From Flavobacterium sp. ALJ2 (GTDB lineage: Bacteria > Bacteroidota > Bacteroidia > Flavobacteriales > Flavobacteriaceae), in assembly GCF_015594725.1 (NCBI RefSeq), contig NZ_JADNRC010000007.1, forward strand, positions 208,441-272,440: a DNA stretch of 64,000 bases, given 5' to 3'. The position numbers and the translations under genes are program-made. How positions within the stretch are numbered: position 1 is the first letter of the stretch; each line of letters opens with the position of its first letter. The notes under the pieces are model-generated. The model was not told where the DNA came from. It searched no databases and worked only from the letters and a program-made list of their open reading frames with translations. This document shows, piece after piece, positions 46,823 to 54,688 of this stretch.

Positions 46823-48730
46823 ATGCTTAATATACATAATTTATCTGTTTCGTTTGGGGGTTCTTATTTGTTTGAGGAAGTTACTTTTCGTTTAGGTGCA
46901 GGAGATCGAGTAGGTCTTGTAGGGAAAAATGGTGCTGGAAAATCAACAATGCTAAAAATTCTGGCAGGTGATTTCAAACCTGATTCAGGACAAATTGCAA
47001 CAGAGAAAGAGGTACGTATGGGGTTTCTACGTCAGGATATCGATTTTGAACAAGGAAGAACAGTACTAGAAGAAGCCTACGAAGCTTTTACAGATATAAA
47101 AGTTGTAGAGAAAAAATTAGAGCAAATCAATCATCAATTGGTAACCAGAACCGATTATGAAAGTGAAGAATACAGTCAGATTATTGAAGATTTATCTGAT
47201 TATACACACCGTTTCGAATTATTAGGTGGTTACAATTATGTAGGAGATACAGAAAAAATTCTTTTAGGTTTAGGATTTAAGAGAGAAGTCTTTAATAATC
47301 AAACCGAAACCTTTTCAGGAGGGTGGAGAATGCGTATTGAGCTTGCAAAATTATTATTACAGTCTAATGATATTTTGTTATTGGATGAGCCTACGAATCA
47401 CTTGGATATTGAGAGTATTATTTGGTTAGAAAGTTTTTTGCGTAATTATCCAGGAGTTGTGGTAATAGTATCACACGATAAAATGTTTTTGGATAATGTA
47501 ACCAACAGAACAATCGAGATTTCATTAGGTAAAGCATATGATTTTAACAAACCATATTCAGAATATTTATTGTTACGTCATGAAATTCGTGAAAAACAAT
47601 TGGCTACTCAAAAAAATCAAGCCAAGAAAATTGAAGAAACAGAAAAGTTAATCGAGAAATTTCGTGCCAAAGCTTCTAAAGCATCAATGGCGCAATCGCT
47701 TATCAAGAAATTAGATAAAGTAGAGCGTATCGAGGTTGATGAGGATGATAATTCGGTAATGAATATTTCCTTTCCAGTTTCTAAAGAACCTGGCAGAGTA
47801 GTAGTTGAAGCTGATAATGTTACAAAAGCGTACGGAGATAAAGTTATTCTTAAAGATATCAATCTGTTGGTAGAACGTGGAAGCAAAATTGCTTTTGTGG
47901 GACAGAATGGACAAGGTAAATCAACTTTTATTAAAGCAATTGTTGATGAATTTGAATACGAGGGAAGTATAAAATTAGGTCATAATGTTCAGTTGGGTTA
48001 TTTTGCCCAGAATCAAGCAGAATATCTAGATGGAGAAATCACATTATTGCAAACAATGGAAGATGCTGCAATGGATACCAACCGATCAAAAGTTCGTGAT
48101 ATGTTGGGGTCATTTTTGTTTCGCGGAGATGATGTAGAAAAAAAGGTAAAAGTTCTTTCGGGAGGAGAAAGAAACCGTTTAGCATTATGTAAGTTGCTGT
48201 TACAGCCTATAAATGTTTTGCTGATGGATGAGCCTACGAATCACTTGGATATAAAATCTAAGAATGTTTTAAAAGCAGCACTTCAAAAATTTGGAGGAAC
48301 ATTGTTACTTGTTTCTCACGATAGAGATTTTCTTCAGGGAATGTCTAATCTAGTATATGAATTCAAGGATCAAAAGATAAAAGAATATTTAGGAGACATC
48401 AATTATTTCTTAGAACAACGTAATTTAGAAAACATGCGTGAAGTTGAGAAAAAAGATGCTACAAAAGCGGGAGCTCCTAAAGAAAGTAATAAGGCTTCAT
48501 ACGAGGACCAAAAGAAAAATAAAGCGCTGCAAAATCGCTTGAGTAAAGTCGAAAGTCAAATCAAGCAATTAGAAAAAGATATTCTACACGATGATAAAAT
48601 GTTAGCTTCAAATTATGACAAGCATATTGAAGATGCTTCATTCTTTATGGCATACAATAAAAAGAAAGCCGAATTAGATAAATTACTTTCAGAGTGGGAA
48701 GTAGTTCAGGAAGAAATAGATAAACTATAA
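46823..48730 (+). CDS. ABC-F family ATPase (Uup-like)
   Basis: A 635-residue soluble protein with two ABC domains and no membrane part, expected to act on ribosomes. The first domain has Walker A LVGKNGAGKSTML, signature TFSGGWRMRIELAKLLL and Walker B ILLLDEPTNHLD. The second has FVGQNGQGKSTF, LSGGERNRLALCKLLL and VLLMDEPTNHLD. The inter-domain linker (about 250-330) is the charged P-site-tRNA-interaction motif region, and the C-terminus (about 550-635) is a coiled coil as in Uup. A housekeeping translation factor is more likely than drug resistance. Confidence 0.92.
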   Translation: MLNIHNLSVSFGGSYLFEEVTFRLGAGDRVGLVGKNGAGKSTMLKILAGDFKPDSGQIATEKEVRMGFLRQDIDFEQGRTVLEEAYEAFTDIKVVEKKLEQINHQLVTRTDYESEEYSQIIEDLSDYTHRFELLGGYNYVGDTEKILLGLGFKREVFNNQTETFSGGWRMRIELAKLLLQSNDILLLDEPTNHLDIESIIWLESFLRNYPGVVVIVSHDKMFLDNVTNRTIEISLGKAYDFNKPYSEYLLLRHEIREKQLATQKNQAKKIEETEKLIEKFRAKASKASMAQSLIKKLDKVERIEVDEDDNSVMNISFPVSKEPGRVVVEADNVTKAYGDKVILKDINLLVERGSKIAFVGQNGQGKSTFIKAIVDEFEYEGSIKLGHNVQLGYFAQNQAEYLDGEITLLQTMEDAAMDTNRSKVRDMLGSFLFRGDDVEKKVKVLSGGERNRLALCKLLLQPINVLLMDEPTNHLDIKSKNVLKAALQKFGGTLLLVSHDRDFLQGMSNLVYEFKDQKIKEYLGDINYFLEQRNLENMREVEKKDATKAGAPKESNKASYEDQKKNKALQNRLSKVESQIKQLEKDILHDDKMLASNYDKHIEDASFFMAYNKKKAELDKLLSEWEVVQEEIDKL

Positions 48731-48770
48731 TTTATTAGTTAGTATTTTTCTTGCTATCAGGACTGATAAC

Positions 48771-48839
48771 AAAAACTGCATTTCTAATGTTATAAAAGAG
48801 CTTCTAAATTCGCTTTTTTAAACAGGAAATGCAGTTTTT
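48771..48839. repeat. 14-bp perfect inverted repeat downstream of the ABC-F gene
   Basis: AAAAACTGCATTTC (48771-48784) and GAAATGCAGTTTTT (48826-48839) are exact inverse complements, separated by 41 bp that includes a possible inner AAAAG...CTTTTTT pairing. It may act as a long terminator for converging genes; the loop is unusually big for one. Confidence 0.6.
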
Positions 48840-48917
48840 GCTTTGTAATTTTCTCTTCAATCTAGGCTAGTTTTGGTATTCAGTTTCAGTTTTAATAACA
48901 GTTGCTGTTTTGTTCGC

Positions 48918-48941
48918 AGCCCAAAGCCCAAAGCCCAAAGC
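48918..48941. repeat. Tandem heptamer repeat (AGCCCAA)x3
   Basis: AGCCCAA occurs three times in a row followed by AGC, directly beyond the stop codon of the gene at 48945. A short simple-sequence tract that could vary in number. Confidence 0.75.
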
Positions 48942-48944
48942 TTT

Positions 48945-49913
48945 TTACTTTATAATTCCAATCTTTTTAGAGTGTTCAATCGCTTCACTGCTATGCCTGA
49001 AATAGCAAACAGAAACTTCAAGATTTTCTAAATTTTTCAGAATAGTTTCTGTTGGTTTTTTTTTATGTTTGCCGGTTTGTCTGATGTAAACTGCTTTCAC
49101 AGTTACAGGGAATATTTTGCAAATCCTTTCGTATAATATTGGATCATGTTGAGAATCATCACCCAGTAAAACATATTTAAGATTTGGATAAAACTCTAAA
49201 ACATGTTTAATTTTATCAAATTTATGGTCATGATTTCCTCTGCCACTCATAAAAAAATCAGATATTCCGGTTTTAATATCTTTTAATAATATTACAGCTC
49301 TTGGTAATTCATGTATTTTAGTAAACTGAATAATAAATCGATATAAATTCCATTCGCTGCTTGAAATATAGAAAAAAGCATTTTTTTCATTTTTATTATT
49401 TCTTCCAGCAGAACTTAATGCTTGATAATGAGGTACAACATCATCAAATATTTTTCGGTCATTTACGTTTCTAAAGAGTAGAATATATAATTTTTTGAAA
49501 AAGTTCTTAGTATGCGAAATCAGGAAAGTGTCATCAATATCAGATATGATTCCTAAGTTTCCTTCATGAGGTCTGATGAAAGATGCAGAAGATGTTATTG
49601 TTTCGTTTTTATGAGTAATGCTAACTTCATAGTCCATCCATCCAAAACCAGTTTCTTGTTTTAAAGGAATGCAAAATTTAAAAAAACCATCATCGAGGGT
49701 TTTGGTATGAATTTGTCTATCTCCATGTTTTAAATAAACATCGTAATTGGAAATTGTTTTTATTTGGAAAAGTTTAAGAACCGAAGTAGCATTTTTGAAA
49801 TTCTTTTTTTGAAAATCATAATCATTAGCCGTTGATGGTTTAAAAATGTGTCCCATAACAATTAGTTCCTGATCATTGGCATATCCTCGATATAATTTTA
49901 AAATAGGTTTCAT
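48945..49913 (-). CDS. App1-type phosphatidate phosphatase domain protein
   Basis: A 322-residue protein with the App1 catalytic domain (Pfam DUF2183), a HAD-type phosphatase acting on phosphatidate. The catalytic motif ISDIDDTFLISH contains DIDDT at 125-129. Later motifs are YISSSEWNLY (about 182-191), FFMSGRGNHDHKFDKI and LLGDDSQHDPILY (about 243-255), the usual metal-binding end of the site. The N-terminal 110 residues are beta-rich. No signal peptide. It is divergent, 61 bp apart, from a diacylglycerol-kinase-like gene, which makes the opposite reaction type. Confidence 0.88.
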   Translation of the reverse strand: MKPILKLYRGYANDQELIVMGHIFKPSTANDYDFQKKNFKNATSVLKLFQIKTISNYDVYLKHGDRQIHTKTLDDGFFKFCIPLKQETGFGWMDYEVSITHKNETITSSASFIRPHEGNLGIISDIDDTFLISHTKNFFKKLYILLFRNVNDRKIFDDVVPHYQALSSAGRNNKNEKNAFFYISSSEWNLYRFIIQFTKIHELPRAVILLKDIKTGISDFFMSGRGNHDHKFDKIKHVLEFYPNLKYVLLGDDSQHDPILYERICKIFPVTVKAVYIRQTGKHKKKPTETILKNLENLEVSVCYFRHSSEAIEHSKKIGIIK

Positions 49914-49921
49914 TAATTGTG

Positions 49922-49929
49922 TACTTTTG
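49922..49929 (+). promoter_or_regulatory. -7 box of the lipid kinase promoter
   Basis: TACTTTTG, an exact TAnnTTTG match, about 46 bp before the TTG start of the lipid kinase, in the 61-bp divergent spacer. Confidence 0.5.
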
Positions 49930-49974
49930 GAATAGCTGGTATAATTAGTTTTTAATAAATATAAAGATAAAATT

Positions 49975-50844
49975 TTGAAACGAAATATCTTATTTGTTGT
50001 AAATCCTATTTCGGGTGATTTGGATAAGTCTGAGCTTATCGCAACAGTAAAATCTTATGCAGTAACATGTCATATTTATTTGAAAGTTTATGAAACTACA
50101 GGAAAAAATGATATTACTCAGATAAGAGAGTTATATAAAGAGTATTTGCCTGATCGGATTATTGTTGCGGGTGGAGATGGAACTGTGAAGATGGTTGCCG
50201 AAGCAATGGAGCAATATGATGTTGTTGTTGGGATAATACCAGCAGGATCTGCTAATGGTTTATCTGTTGATTTAAATTTGCCAAAAACACTTGAAGAAAA
50301 TTTAAATATTGCTTTTCATAATAATTATATCGAAATGGATATGATTTGTATTAATGGAAAAAAAAGTATTCACTTAAGTGATATTGGCTTGAATGCAGAT
50401 TTAATTAAGAACTATGAGGAAAGCAATATAAGAGGCTTTTGGGGTTATGCATCACAGGCTTACACAACTATAAAAGAGTCAGGAGATCCTTTTGTTGTCG
50501 CTATTACAGCAAATAACCAAACAGTAGAGCATGAAGCAAGGATGGTTGTAATTGCTAATTCTCAAAAATATGGGACAGGCGTTGTAATTAATCCAAAAGG
50601 AACTGTAAATGATGGTAAATTTGAATTGGTAGTTTTAAAAAACCTTGATTTAATAATTTTAGGAAAAATAATCACAGGAAATATGCCTATCGACTCAGAT
50701 GATATTGTTATTATTTCGACAGATCAAGCGGTGATAAAAACAAATCATCCAGTTAGTTTTCAAATTGATGGAGAGTATTGTGGCGCTCAGACTAAATTGG
50801 ATGTTCGTATTTTGCATAAGCAAATGAAAATCGCCATTCCTTAA
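49975..50844 (+). CDS. Diacylglycerol kinase-family lipid kinase
   Basis: A 289-residue enzyme of the DagK/YegS/sphingosine kinase family: ATP-dependent phosphorylation of a lipid hydroxyl, likely diacylglycerol. Motifs: FVVNPISG (7-14), the nucleotide loop VAGGDGTVKMVAEAM (64-78), GIIPAGSANGLSVDLNLP (about 87-104) and the C-terminal FQIDGEYCG. Start codon is TTG. It is divergent from the App1-like phosphatase, suggesting the pair balances phosphatidate and diacylglycerol. Lipid specificity cannot be read here. Confidence 0.9.
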   Translation: MKRNILFVVNPISGDLDKSELIATVKSYAVTCHIYLKVYETTGKNDITQIRELYKEYLPDRIIVAGGDGTVKMVAEAMEQYDVVVGIIPAGSANGLSVDLNLPKTLEENLNIAFHNNYIEMDMICINGKKSIHLSDIGLNADLIKNYEESNIRGFWGYASQAYTTIKESGDPFVVAITANNQTVEHEARMVVIANSQKYGTGVVINPKGTVNDGKFELVVLKNLDLIILGKIITGNMPIDSDDIVIISTDQAVIKTNHPVSFQIDGEYCGAQTKLDVRILHKQMKIAIP

Positions 50845-50888
50845 AAAATCTTTGCCAAAGTTGAAAATTTATCAAAGATGGAATATGA

Positions 50889-52058
50889 CTATTTAAACGG
50901 ATTTCGTTCTTGCCAATCTGTTTTTGGTTCCAGATAATTAAATAATTTGGCAATATTATGGTTGATTAAAGAATTGCTGTGTGTGATAAGTCCGTATAAT
51001 TTTACTGGTTTTGCACCCACAGAGCTTTTGATTTCCAGAGCCGTTCTGGCAAAAATAACTTCTTTAAAATTCCTGTTTATAGAAAGTGCAATCATGTCGT
51101 AAAGCATGTTTAAATACAGCATTTTTTCGCGCTGAACACTTTCGTCATAACCTAAAAAATAAGTATCCATTGCAGTTCCATTCATGATTAAAGTATTGAA
51201 ACCGATTAGTTTTCCATCAATAAAATAACCATAAAAAAGAAACTTCTCTTTTAATGTTTCTTTAAAAACTCTAAAGTGATTCTTGGCTAAGAAAAAGGTA
51301 TTAAAAGGAGCATTTTTGGCTACGTGATGATACAAATCATAGATAGTATCTTCAAAAGTTATGATGTCATCTAGATCCATTTTCCTCTTTTCTATTCCTA
51401 AGGCTTTTTTGCGAGTACGTTTGTATTGATCACGGTATTTTTTGGATAAAGCATCAATATAATCGGTTTCAGTTTTCCAGTTTTCATTGATTTCAAAAAT
51501 CATATTGGGCTGTATAGAAAATGTGTAGCCTTTTTTAAATTCGGTAGAGAGCATATCAATTTCTTTTGCCGAAAAATCTTTAATAGTTGTAATATGAATT
51601 TTTTTGCCTTTTGATTTAAAATCTTTTTTTAGGGTATTAATGGCTTTATGCAATAACTTAATCGCTTTAGGCTGACTTATTTTTTCAGAGAATGAAAACG
51701 CGTTCTGCCCAGTAAGCATGTTATTACCTACAAACAAAACATGGGAGGCAAATTTTTTGAAGGCAAAATTTCGAACCGAAGTTTTTATACATTGATCACG
51801 TTCACCAAATGATTCTAGTTGATTAGAATCTAAAAATTGTGTGAGAGCAATACCAACTAATTCAGACTCTTTAAAGAGTCCGATATAATGACATAGCATA
51901 TTGGTTGGTGCCGATTTTTCTAATACCTCTAAATATTCTTTGGATAAAAAAATATTATGGCTAGCCAAATCATTCCATAACTTAGGGAGTGATTCAGTAT
52001 TGTTGTAAATCTGGAAGGAATAACATGTATTCAAGGTAGGAGTACTATTATTTTTCAA
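50889..52058 (-). CDS. GNAT/FemAB-like N-acyltransferase, 389 aa
   Basis: The protein has two GNAT-like folds in series. The N-terminal part has NDLASHNIFLSKEYLEVLEKS (about 29-49); the C-terminal part has FYGYFIDGKLIGFNTLIMNG and DTYFLGYDESVQREKMLYLNMLYDMI (about 255-310). This is the layout of the 'peptidogalycan biosynthesis'/FemAB-like group. Substrate unknown; roles in lipid or cell-wall amino-acylation are possible. It converges with the lipid kinase gene and has no co-directional neighbour close by. Confidence 0.75.
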   Translation of the reverse strand: MKNNSTPTLNTCYSFQIYNNTESLPKLWNDLASHNIFLSKEYLEVLEKSAPTNMLCHYIGLFKESELVGIALTQFLDSNQLESFGERDQCIKTSVRNFAFKKFASHVLFVGNNMLTGQNAFSFSEKISQPKAIKLLHKAINTLKKDFKSKGKKIHITTIKDFSAKEIDMLSTEFKKGYTFSIQPNMIFEINENWKTETDYIDALSKKYRDQYKRTRKKALGIEKRKMDLDDIITFEDTIYDLYHHVAKNAPFNTFFLAKNHFRVFKETLKEKFLFYGYFIDGKLIGFNTLIMNGTAMDTYFLGYDESVQREKMLYLNMLYDMIALSINRNFKEVIFARTALEIKSSVGAKPVKLYGLITHSNSLINHNIAKLFNYLEPKTDWQERNPFK

Positions 52059-52169
52059 ATTTACTTAATAATAATAGAATATTATAATTTATGGCTTATT
52101 TAGCTACAATATAATTAAAAAAGGAATTTATTTAATTTTTATTTTCAAACAGATTATTGTGTTTTTATT

Positions 52170-52658
52170 TTATGCCCAAGCACAAATAATTCCGCCCATT
52201 ATGGTTAGGGTAAGAATCCAGTATCCAGCATGAACAAAAATATATTTCCAAGATTTTCTTTCAAACAAACTATTAATTGCCAGCATTGGGAATGCAAAGA
52301 ATACTCCAGTTAGGAATCCGTGAAGTGAGCCGTGTTTAAAGGTGCGATAAGCAGTTCCGTAATCGGCCATAAAAGCTGAAAAAGATGGTTTTGCACTTTC
52401 TAGCATCGGAGGACCTCCAACCATTCCTATCGCTCCAGATTGATGAATTGTTAATGCAGAAACGATTATCGTCATCATTAATGAAAATATATAAGTTAAT
52501 CCGAAAATTTTGAGCATGCTTCCTTTTTTAAGATCATCTGGAGTTATTCTGGCTTCTCTCATCCAGATTGTTCCAAACACTTTTGGGTTGTACCAAATGA
52601 AACCAGTAACAAGGGTTGTTAATGCTGAAGCGAAAAATGCTATGAGAGTCATTTCCAT
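52170..52658 (-). CDS. DUF1761 family membrane protein
   Basis: A 162-residue inner-membrane protein with four helices. The N-terminus LTTLVTGFIWYNPKVFGTIWMREARIT (about 14-40) and the later LHGFLTGVFFAFPMLAINSLFERKSWKYIFVHAGYWILTLTIMGGII match the DUF1761 pattern. Function unknown. Stands alone. Confidence 0.88.
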   Translation of the reverse strand: MEMTLIAFFASALTTLVTGFIWYNPKVFGTIWMREARITPDDLKKGSMLKIFGLTYIFSLMMTIIVSALTIHQSGAIGMVGGPPMLESAKPSFSAFMADYGTAYRTFKHGSLHGFLTGVFFAFPMLAINSLFERKSWKYIFVHAGYWILTLTIMGGIICAWA

Positions 52659-52902
52659 GAAATTAGGTTTTAAGGTTAGTTGTTCAAATTTAATAAAATA
52701 TTAAATACTAATTACATCGATTGAAATTATCATAAATAATTAAGCTTTTTGGATTTAATATGTTTTTTTTGTGAATTATAGATAATTAGGCATTAAGGGA
52801 GTTTTAAATAAAGCAGTAATGAACTAACTGTTGTTATGCTTTTTAAAATTTCAGAATTAATTATGAATGTAAAAGATTTTTATTAGTAAATTTATATTTC
52901 AA

Positions 52903-52919
52903 AAGGCTAGGGAAGCCTT
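52903..52919 (+). promoter_or_regulatory. Small hairpin in the leader of the 101-aa gene
   Basis: AAGGCT / AGCCTT around AGGGA, 37 bp before the ATG at 52956. It may shape the mRNA leader. The rest of the gap 52659-52955 shows nothing notable. Confidence 0.35.
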
Positions 52920-52955
52920 ATAAATGAAATTATACTTAATTTAAATTGATAAACT

Positions 52956-53261
52956 ATGAGAGTACAATATCAGGGAGAACATAACGGAAAACCTACTACA
53001 TTCGAAATAAGAATAATAGGTAATAATCTTTCAAAATCTAGTTCCAATTATCAAATAGATTTATTGGTAGGTAATAATAAACTGCCTATGACTTCATCAA
53101 TGATTCATCAGAGTTTATCAAATTGTTTAAAAGATATTTACTTATTCCGAAAAGCAAATAACATAAAGTTAGATGCCGCTTCTGAAAAAGTGCTGCCAAA
53201 CATAGTACCATATGACTTGGTACTGTACAACTATAACAAAAATATGTTGTTTATGGCTTAA
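52956..53261 (+). CDS. Hypothetical protein, 101 aa
   Basis: Not recognised. A compact soluble protein, no signal peptide, beta-strands at the start (MRVQYQGEHNGKPTTFEIRIIGNN) and a helix in the middle (SMIHQSLSNCLKDIYLFRKANN). Codon use and the sharp boundaries support a real gene. It stands alone with a hairpin in its leader. No functional clue from neighbours. Confidence 0.65.
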   Translation: MRVQYQGEHNGKPTTFEIRIIGNNLSKSSSNYQIDLLVGNNKLPMTSSMIHQSLSNCLKDIYLFRKANNIKLDAASEKVLPNIVPYDLVLYNYNKNMLFMA

Positions 53262-53703
53262 TAAAGATGTTTAGGTTTTGATATTCAAAATAAATAAAAG
53301 ATCTCGTTTTGTCTGAAAAGAGGTTTGAAGAAACTAGGTTTGGAAGAGGCTTAAAATAAAGAATTTATTTATATAATGAAAACGCAACATTATCATGGAA
53401 AGATATTATTGCGTTTTTTATGTTCAATCCAAGCCTTTCTCCCTTTAGATTTTTCCTTCTAGAATAACTAAGCAGATTATAATAATTATTTTGAGTATAA
53501 AATAAATTAAACCTTAGGTGGTGAATTTATTTTTTTTGGTTTTAACAATTCTTTTATGAGCATGTTAAGTTGATATAAGATTTATATAGGAATGGTACTA
53601 AATAAGAAAGCTTCAGATTTTCCTGAAGCTTTCTTATTTAGTTGGGAAAACACTGTGATGCACAGAGAATAACTCTTAAACATGCTGGTTATGTAATTTA
53701 AAT
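53262..53703. other. Intergenic stretch with a strong inverted repeat
   Basis: No gene found. Near the right end lies a perfect 19-bp inverted repeat, listed separately at 53598-53641. The remainder is AT-rich without coding signal. Confidence 0.5.
53598..53641. terminator. Perfect 19-bp hairpin after the S24 repressor gene
   Basis: CTAAATAAGAAAGCTTCAG and CTGAAGCTTTCTTATTTAG are exact inverse complements around ATTTTC. It lies 62 bp past the stop of the gene at 53704. The core AAGCTTCAG...CTGAAGCTT recurs in the tRNA-linked terminators at 58628, 60729 and 62863. Confidence 0.85.
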
Positions 53704-54423
53704 TTAATAGGTAGCGTTTATTCTGATAGATGCTTTAACTAAGGCCAATCCTTTGATGTTTGTAAAAGAAACTTCCTTAGGTTGGTACTGCGGATTTTCG
53801 CTTACTAATTTTATCCAATCATCACCTTTGTCAGACTTCTGTATCCATTTAATCATAACAAATTCTTTAAGATCATCGGCTATTAGATAAACCAAATACA
53901 TTTCACCCCAAAAGATGTTCTCAATAACATTATTCATTCTTTTGTACATAACGATATCACCACTCTTTAAAAGAGGATGCATGCTATCTCCATTTACATG
54001 AATAGCACCATCGCATTTAGGCAGATAGGGTATCGATATAAAATCTATTGGATCTTGATTTGCATCTTGAAATAAAGAAGCAATTCCTGCGGGAGCTTGT
54101 ATGTTGTATAGGGGAACTTGTTGTTTTTGAATGGCTTCCTTGTTCTCAGGTTTGTAAGTTGAAGTATTAGGTTCATGAACCGAGCTATTTTTTGTATTTG
54201 TTCGGTCTCCAAACTTATAAGAATTTAATATCATATCACCATTCCCTGTTAAAAGCCATTCCATATTAACTTCTGGATAAGCATTGAGTATATGCTTTAT
54301 TTTTGAAGCACCAATATCTTTAACCTTATCTAAAAAACCATTAGAAAGACCAGTTTCAATATAGAATTTTCTTCTGCTAATTCCTTTGTATTTAATAAGT
54401 TGTAATATTCTATCGATTATCAT
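53704..54423 (-). CDS. LexA/CI-like repressor with S24 peptidase domain
   Basis: A 239-residue phage-repressor-type regulator. The N-terminal HTH (about 1-55) is RILQLIKYKGISRRKFYIETGLSNGFLDK. The C-terminal S24 domain (about 105-235) has the cleavage-site candidate Ala112-Gly113 in IQAPAGIASLF, nucleophile Ser147 in HVNGDSMHPLL and general base Lys192 in FVMIKWIQ, so self-cleavage looks possible. It is divergent, over a 265-bp spacer, from the 567-residue gene at 54689 and probably controls it. It could be part of a decayed prophage, but no other phage gene is in view. Confidence 0.85.
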   Translation of the reverse strand: MIIDRILQLIKYKGISRRKFYIETGLSNGFLDKVKDIGASKIKHILNAYPEVNMEWLLTGNGDMILNSYKFGDRTNTKNSSVHEPNTSTYKPENKEAIQKQQVPLYNIQAPAGIASLFQDANQDPIDFISIPYLPKCDGAIHVNGDSMHPLLKSGDIVMYKRMNNVIENIFWGEMYLVYLIADDLKEFVMIKWIQKSDKGDDWIKLVSENPQYQPKEVSFTNIKGLALVKASIRINATY

Positions 54424-54688
54424 CTTGTTTTTTTTGTAGATTATTTACTCAATTCTTTGTGATATGTAGGATATACTCTCTATATTTGTAATATTATAAG
54501 AAAAGTAGTAAGTAAATAACAAACGTACAAAAAAAAGAACAAATATGATTAAGACCCAGGTACATTAATGCTTTGATTGACAAAAAGGATTGATAAACTT
54601 TTTAAGTTCGATAGTATATAGATGATCAAAGAAATAATATTTAGGTAGACATTAGAAGAGGAGTTGTTTTAATATGTAAAAATAAATT

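Noticed and set aside
46823..48730. ABC transporter or dedicated antibiotic-resistance gene
   Set aside because: No membrane domain, and the coiled-coil tail and housekeeping context fit a Uup-like translation factor rather than a resistance ABC-F.
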